From: Bacteroidetes bacterium SW_11_45_7
GTDB lineage: Bacteria; Bacteroidota; Bacteroidia; Chitinophagales; SW-11-45-7
Length of the DNA: 7,978 nucleotides
NCBI GenBank assembly: GCA_003022985.1
Contig: PXTV01000221.1
Span: forward strand, 4,660-12,637
Direction of reading: 5' to 3'
Of the stretch, positions 7,307 to 7,978 are shown piece after piece. The first letter of the stretch is position 1. Each line of letters opens with the position of its first letter. The position numbers and the translations under genes are program-made. A model generated the notes under the pieces. The model saw only the letters and a list, made by a program, of their open reading frames with translations, searched no databases and was not told the DNA's origin.

Positions 7307-7607
7307 TCAACGCACTTTCTCGCCAAGCTCGACATGTTCATGATCTGGCTTCAGCAAAGTGATGTTCCCCTCATCATCGCTTACACCAAGAACCAGGACT
7401 TCAGAAATAAACGATAATCAAACGATCTTGCAAATCCTTCTTGGCATAATTCGCAATAATCTGCGCGGATGACTGCTTTTGGCCAATCGATTGACCGAAG
7501 TCGATAAAGAGCTTGTAGGCAGGTTGCCTTGCTTCAGGAAAGTCCTGCACACCCACAATCCTGCCCACCCGCATATCGATTTGCTGAAAATCTTCGATGG
7601 TTGCCAT
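7307..7607 (-). pseudogene. csaA: csaA-like tRNA-binding-domain protein, broken by an internal deletion
   Basis: From the ATG at 7607 the frame encodes 66 residues typical of CsaA, an OB-fold export-related chaperone: MATIEDFQQIDMRVG, FPEARQPAYKLFIDFG and KQSSAQI. It then reads RLIIV and stops at 7401-7403. The rest of the family sequence continues in another frame: FISEVLVLGVSDDEG, then LLKPDHEHVELGEKVR, ending at TGA 7307-7309. Compared with Bacillus CsaA (from memory), the missing part is the segment containing VNFPP, about 10 residues. The loss is therefore about 32 nt, of a length leaving 2 over a multiple of 3, with its junction near 7411/7412. Both halves are otherwise well preserved, which suggests a recent event or an assembly error. 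The frame is open upstream to a TTG at 7685, but family alignment supports the ATG at 7607. It lies 74 bp after the phosphatase gene on the same strand and ends 5 bp from the convergent TMTC-like gene. Confidence 0.85.
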
Positions 7608-7655
7608 TGTTGGGTAATTGAGGTGACTCTGTTGAATGAGGTAATTAGGGCAATT

Positions 7656-7687
7656 AGTTGATTGAAACAGTTGCCATTCAATCAACT
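7656..7687. repeat. 11-bp perfect inverted repeat (hairpin) at the end of the phosphatase gene
   Basis: AGTTGATTGAA at 7656-7666 is the exact reverse complement of TTCAATCAACT at 7677-7687, with a 10-nt loop between them. The right arm covers the stop codon (7682-7684, minus strand) of the phosphatase gene, so the structure would form in the mRNA between that gene and csaA. It is AT-rich and not followed by a T run in the minus direction, so it is not a standard intrinsic terminator. It may be a processing or stabilising hairpin, a weak attenuator, or a protein-binding site. Confidence 0.5.
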
Positions 7688-7978
7688 TTGCACCAAGTTC
7701 TTCTGAACGATTTTCTGCACTTCCTCATACAGCTCCCCGTTCGTAGCAATGATTTCGCGCCCGTTGAGATAATTCTCACCACCGCTGAAATCACTCACCT
7801 TGCCACCGGCCTGTTGCACGATAAAAGAGCCGGCAGCCACATCCCAGGGGCTCAGACTGTACTCGAAATAGGCATCGAAGCGGCCACATGCTACATAACA
7901 AAGATCCAAGGCTGCAGTGCCGTATCTGCGTAAACCCTGCGTGTGATGAATGAGATGCATCATCGTGTCGATATAGGC
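7682..7978 (-). CDS. suhB: Inositol-1-monophosphatase family protein (SuhB-like), C-terminal part
   Basis: The gene runs off the right edge of the window; 98 C-terminal residues are visible in one open frame. They match the C-terminal half of the Mg-dependent inositol monophosphatase family: GLRRYGTAALDLCYVACGRFD (written here as GLRRYGTAALD and LCYVACGRFD), then SPWDVAAGSFIVQQAGGKV and NGREIIATNG. The aspartate in WDVAAG is the conserved metal ligand of the second half of the active site. The enzymes dephosphorylate inositol-1-phosphate or related sugar phosphates; SuhB in E. coli also assists rRNA transcription, which need not hold here. The N-terminal metal site lies outside the window. 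The reading frame is clean and ends LVQS. The csaA remnant follows on the same strand after 74 bp, so both may share a transcript. Confidence 0.93.
   Translation of the reverse strand, partial: AYIDTMMHLIHHTQGLRRYGTAALDLCYVACGRFDAYFEYSLSPWDVAAGSFIVQQAGGKVSDFSGGENYLNGREIIATNGELYEEVQKIVQKNLVQS

Noticed and set aside
7479..7933. Plus-strand open frames opposite csaA and the phosphatase gene
   Set aside because: The minus-strand products are clearly recognisable protein families; the plus-strand readings have none.
1..7978. CRISPR array, tRNA, rRNA, toxin-antitoxin or phage-defence genes
   Set aside because: I looked for spaced direct repeats, cloverleaf-like segments and small paired genes on both strands and found none that could be supported.

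Overview
The window looks like a chromosomal stretch from a Bacteroidota bacterium, probably of the Cytophagales type. The genus cannot be named from sequence alone. The grounds are a RAYT-type (Y1) transposase tail followed by a palindromic repeat, a TAnnTTTG-type promoter element ahead of an internal gene, a lipoprotein signal followed by acidic residues, moderate to low G+C, and the protein styles of the flanking CsaA and inositol monophosphatase genes.

Layout. (1) Positions 1-212 hold the 3' end of a REP-associated tyrosine transposase whose reading frame breaks at a run of eight A. A REP-like double palindrome follows at 250-291. (2) Positions 341-4213 hold three plus-strand genes: a transglutaminase-fold lipoprotein, a GT4 glycosyltransferase overlapping it by 8 bp, and, after a 230-bp gap with a likely promoter, a GT-A fold glycosyltransferase with an EDD metal motif. 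(3) Positions 4248-7301 encode a 1017-residue polytopic protein. It has the sequence hallmarks of TMTC-like GT-C glycosyltransferases, an unusually long extra membrane section and a C-terminal TPR block. (4) On the minus strand, converging on this gene, lie a broken csaA (7307-7607) and the 3' end of an inositol-monophosphatase gene (7682 to the window edge). An 11-bp perfect inverted repeat overlaps the end of the latter.

How the genes may work together (inference). The plus-strand block reads as part of a surface-glycan or protein-glycosylation locus. Two cytoplasmic, nucleotide-sugar-type transferases could build a glycan. A membrane GT-C enzyme could transfer a lipid-linked sugar on the periplasmic side. 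An outer-membrane transglutaminase-like lipoprotein could act on a protein or peptide at the surface. No polymerase, flippase or nucleotide-sugar synthesis gene is visible, so the locus is either partial here or relies on functions elsewhere. The minus-strand pair is ordinary housekeeping sequence marking the edge of this region, apart from the disrupted csaA.

The most unusual items are the TMTC-like enzyme with its AT-rich extra membrane section, the translational coupling of a transglutaminase-like lipoprotein to a glycosyltransferase, the csaA internal deletion, and the frameshifted RAYT with its adjacent palindrome pair. I did not find convincing evidence of a wholly new defence or mobile system.
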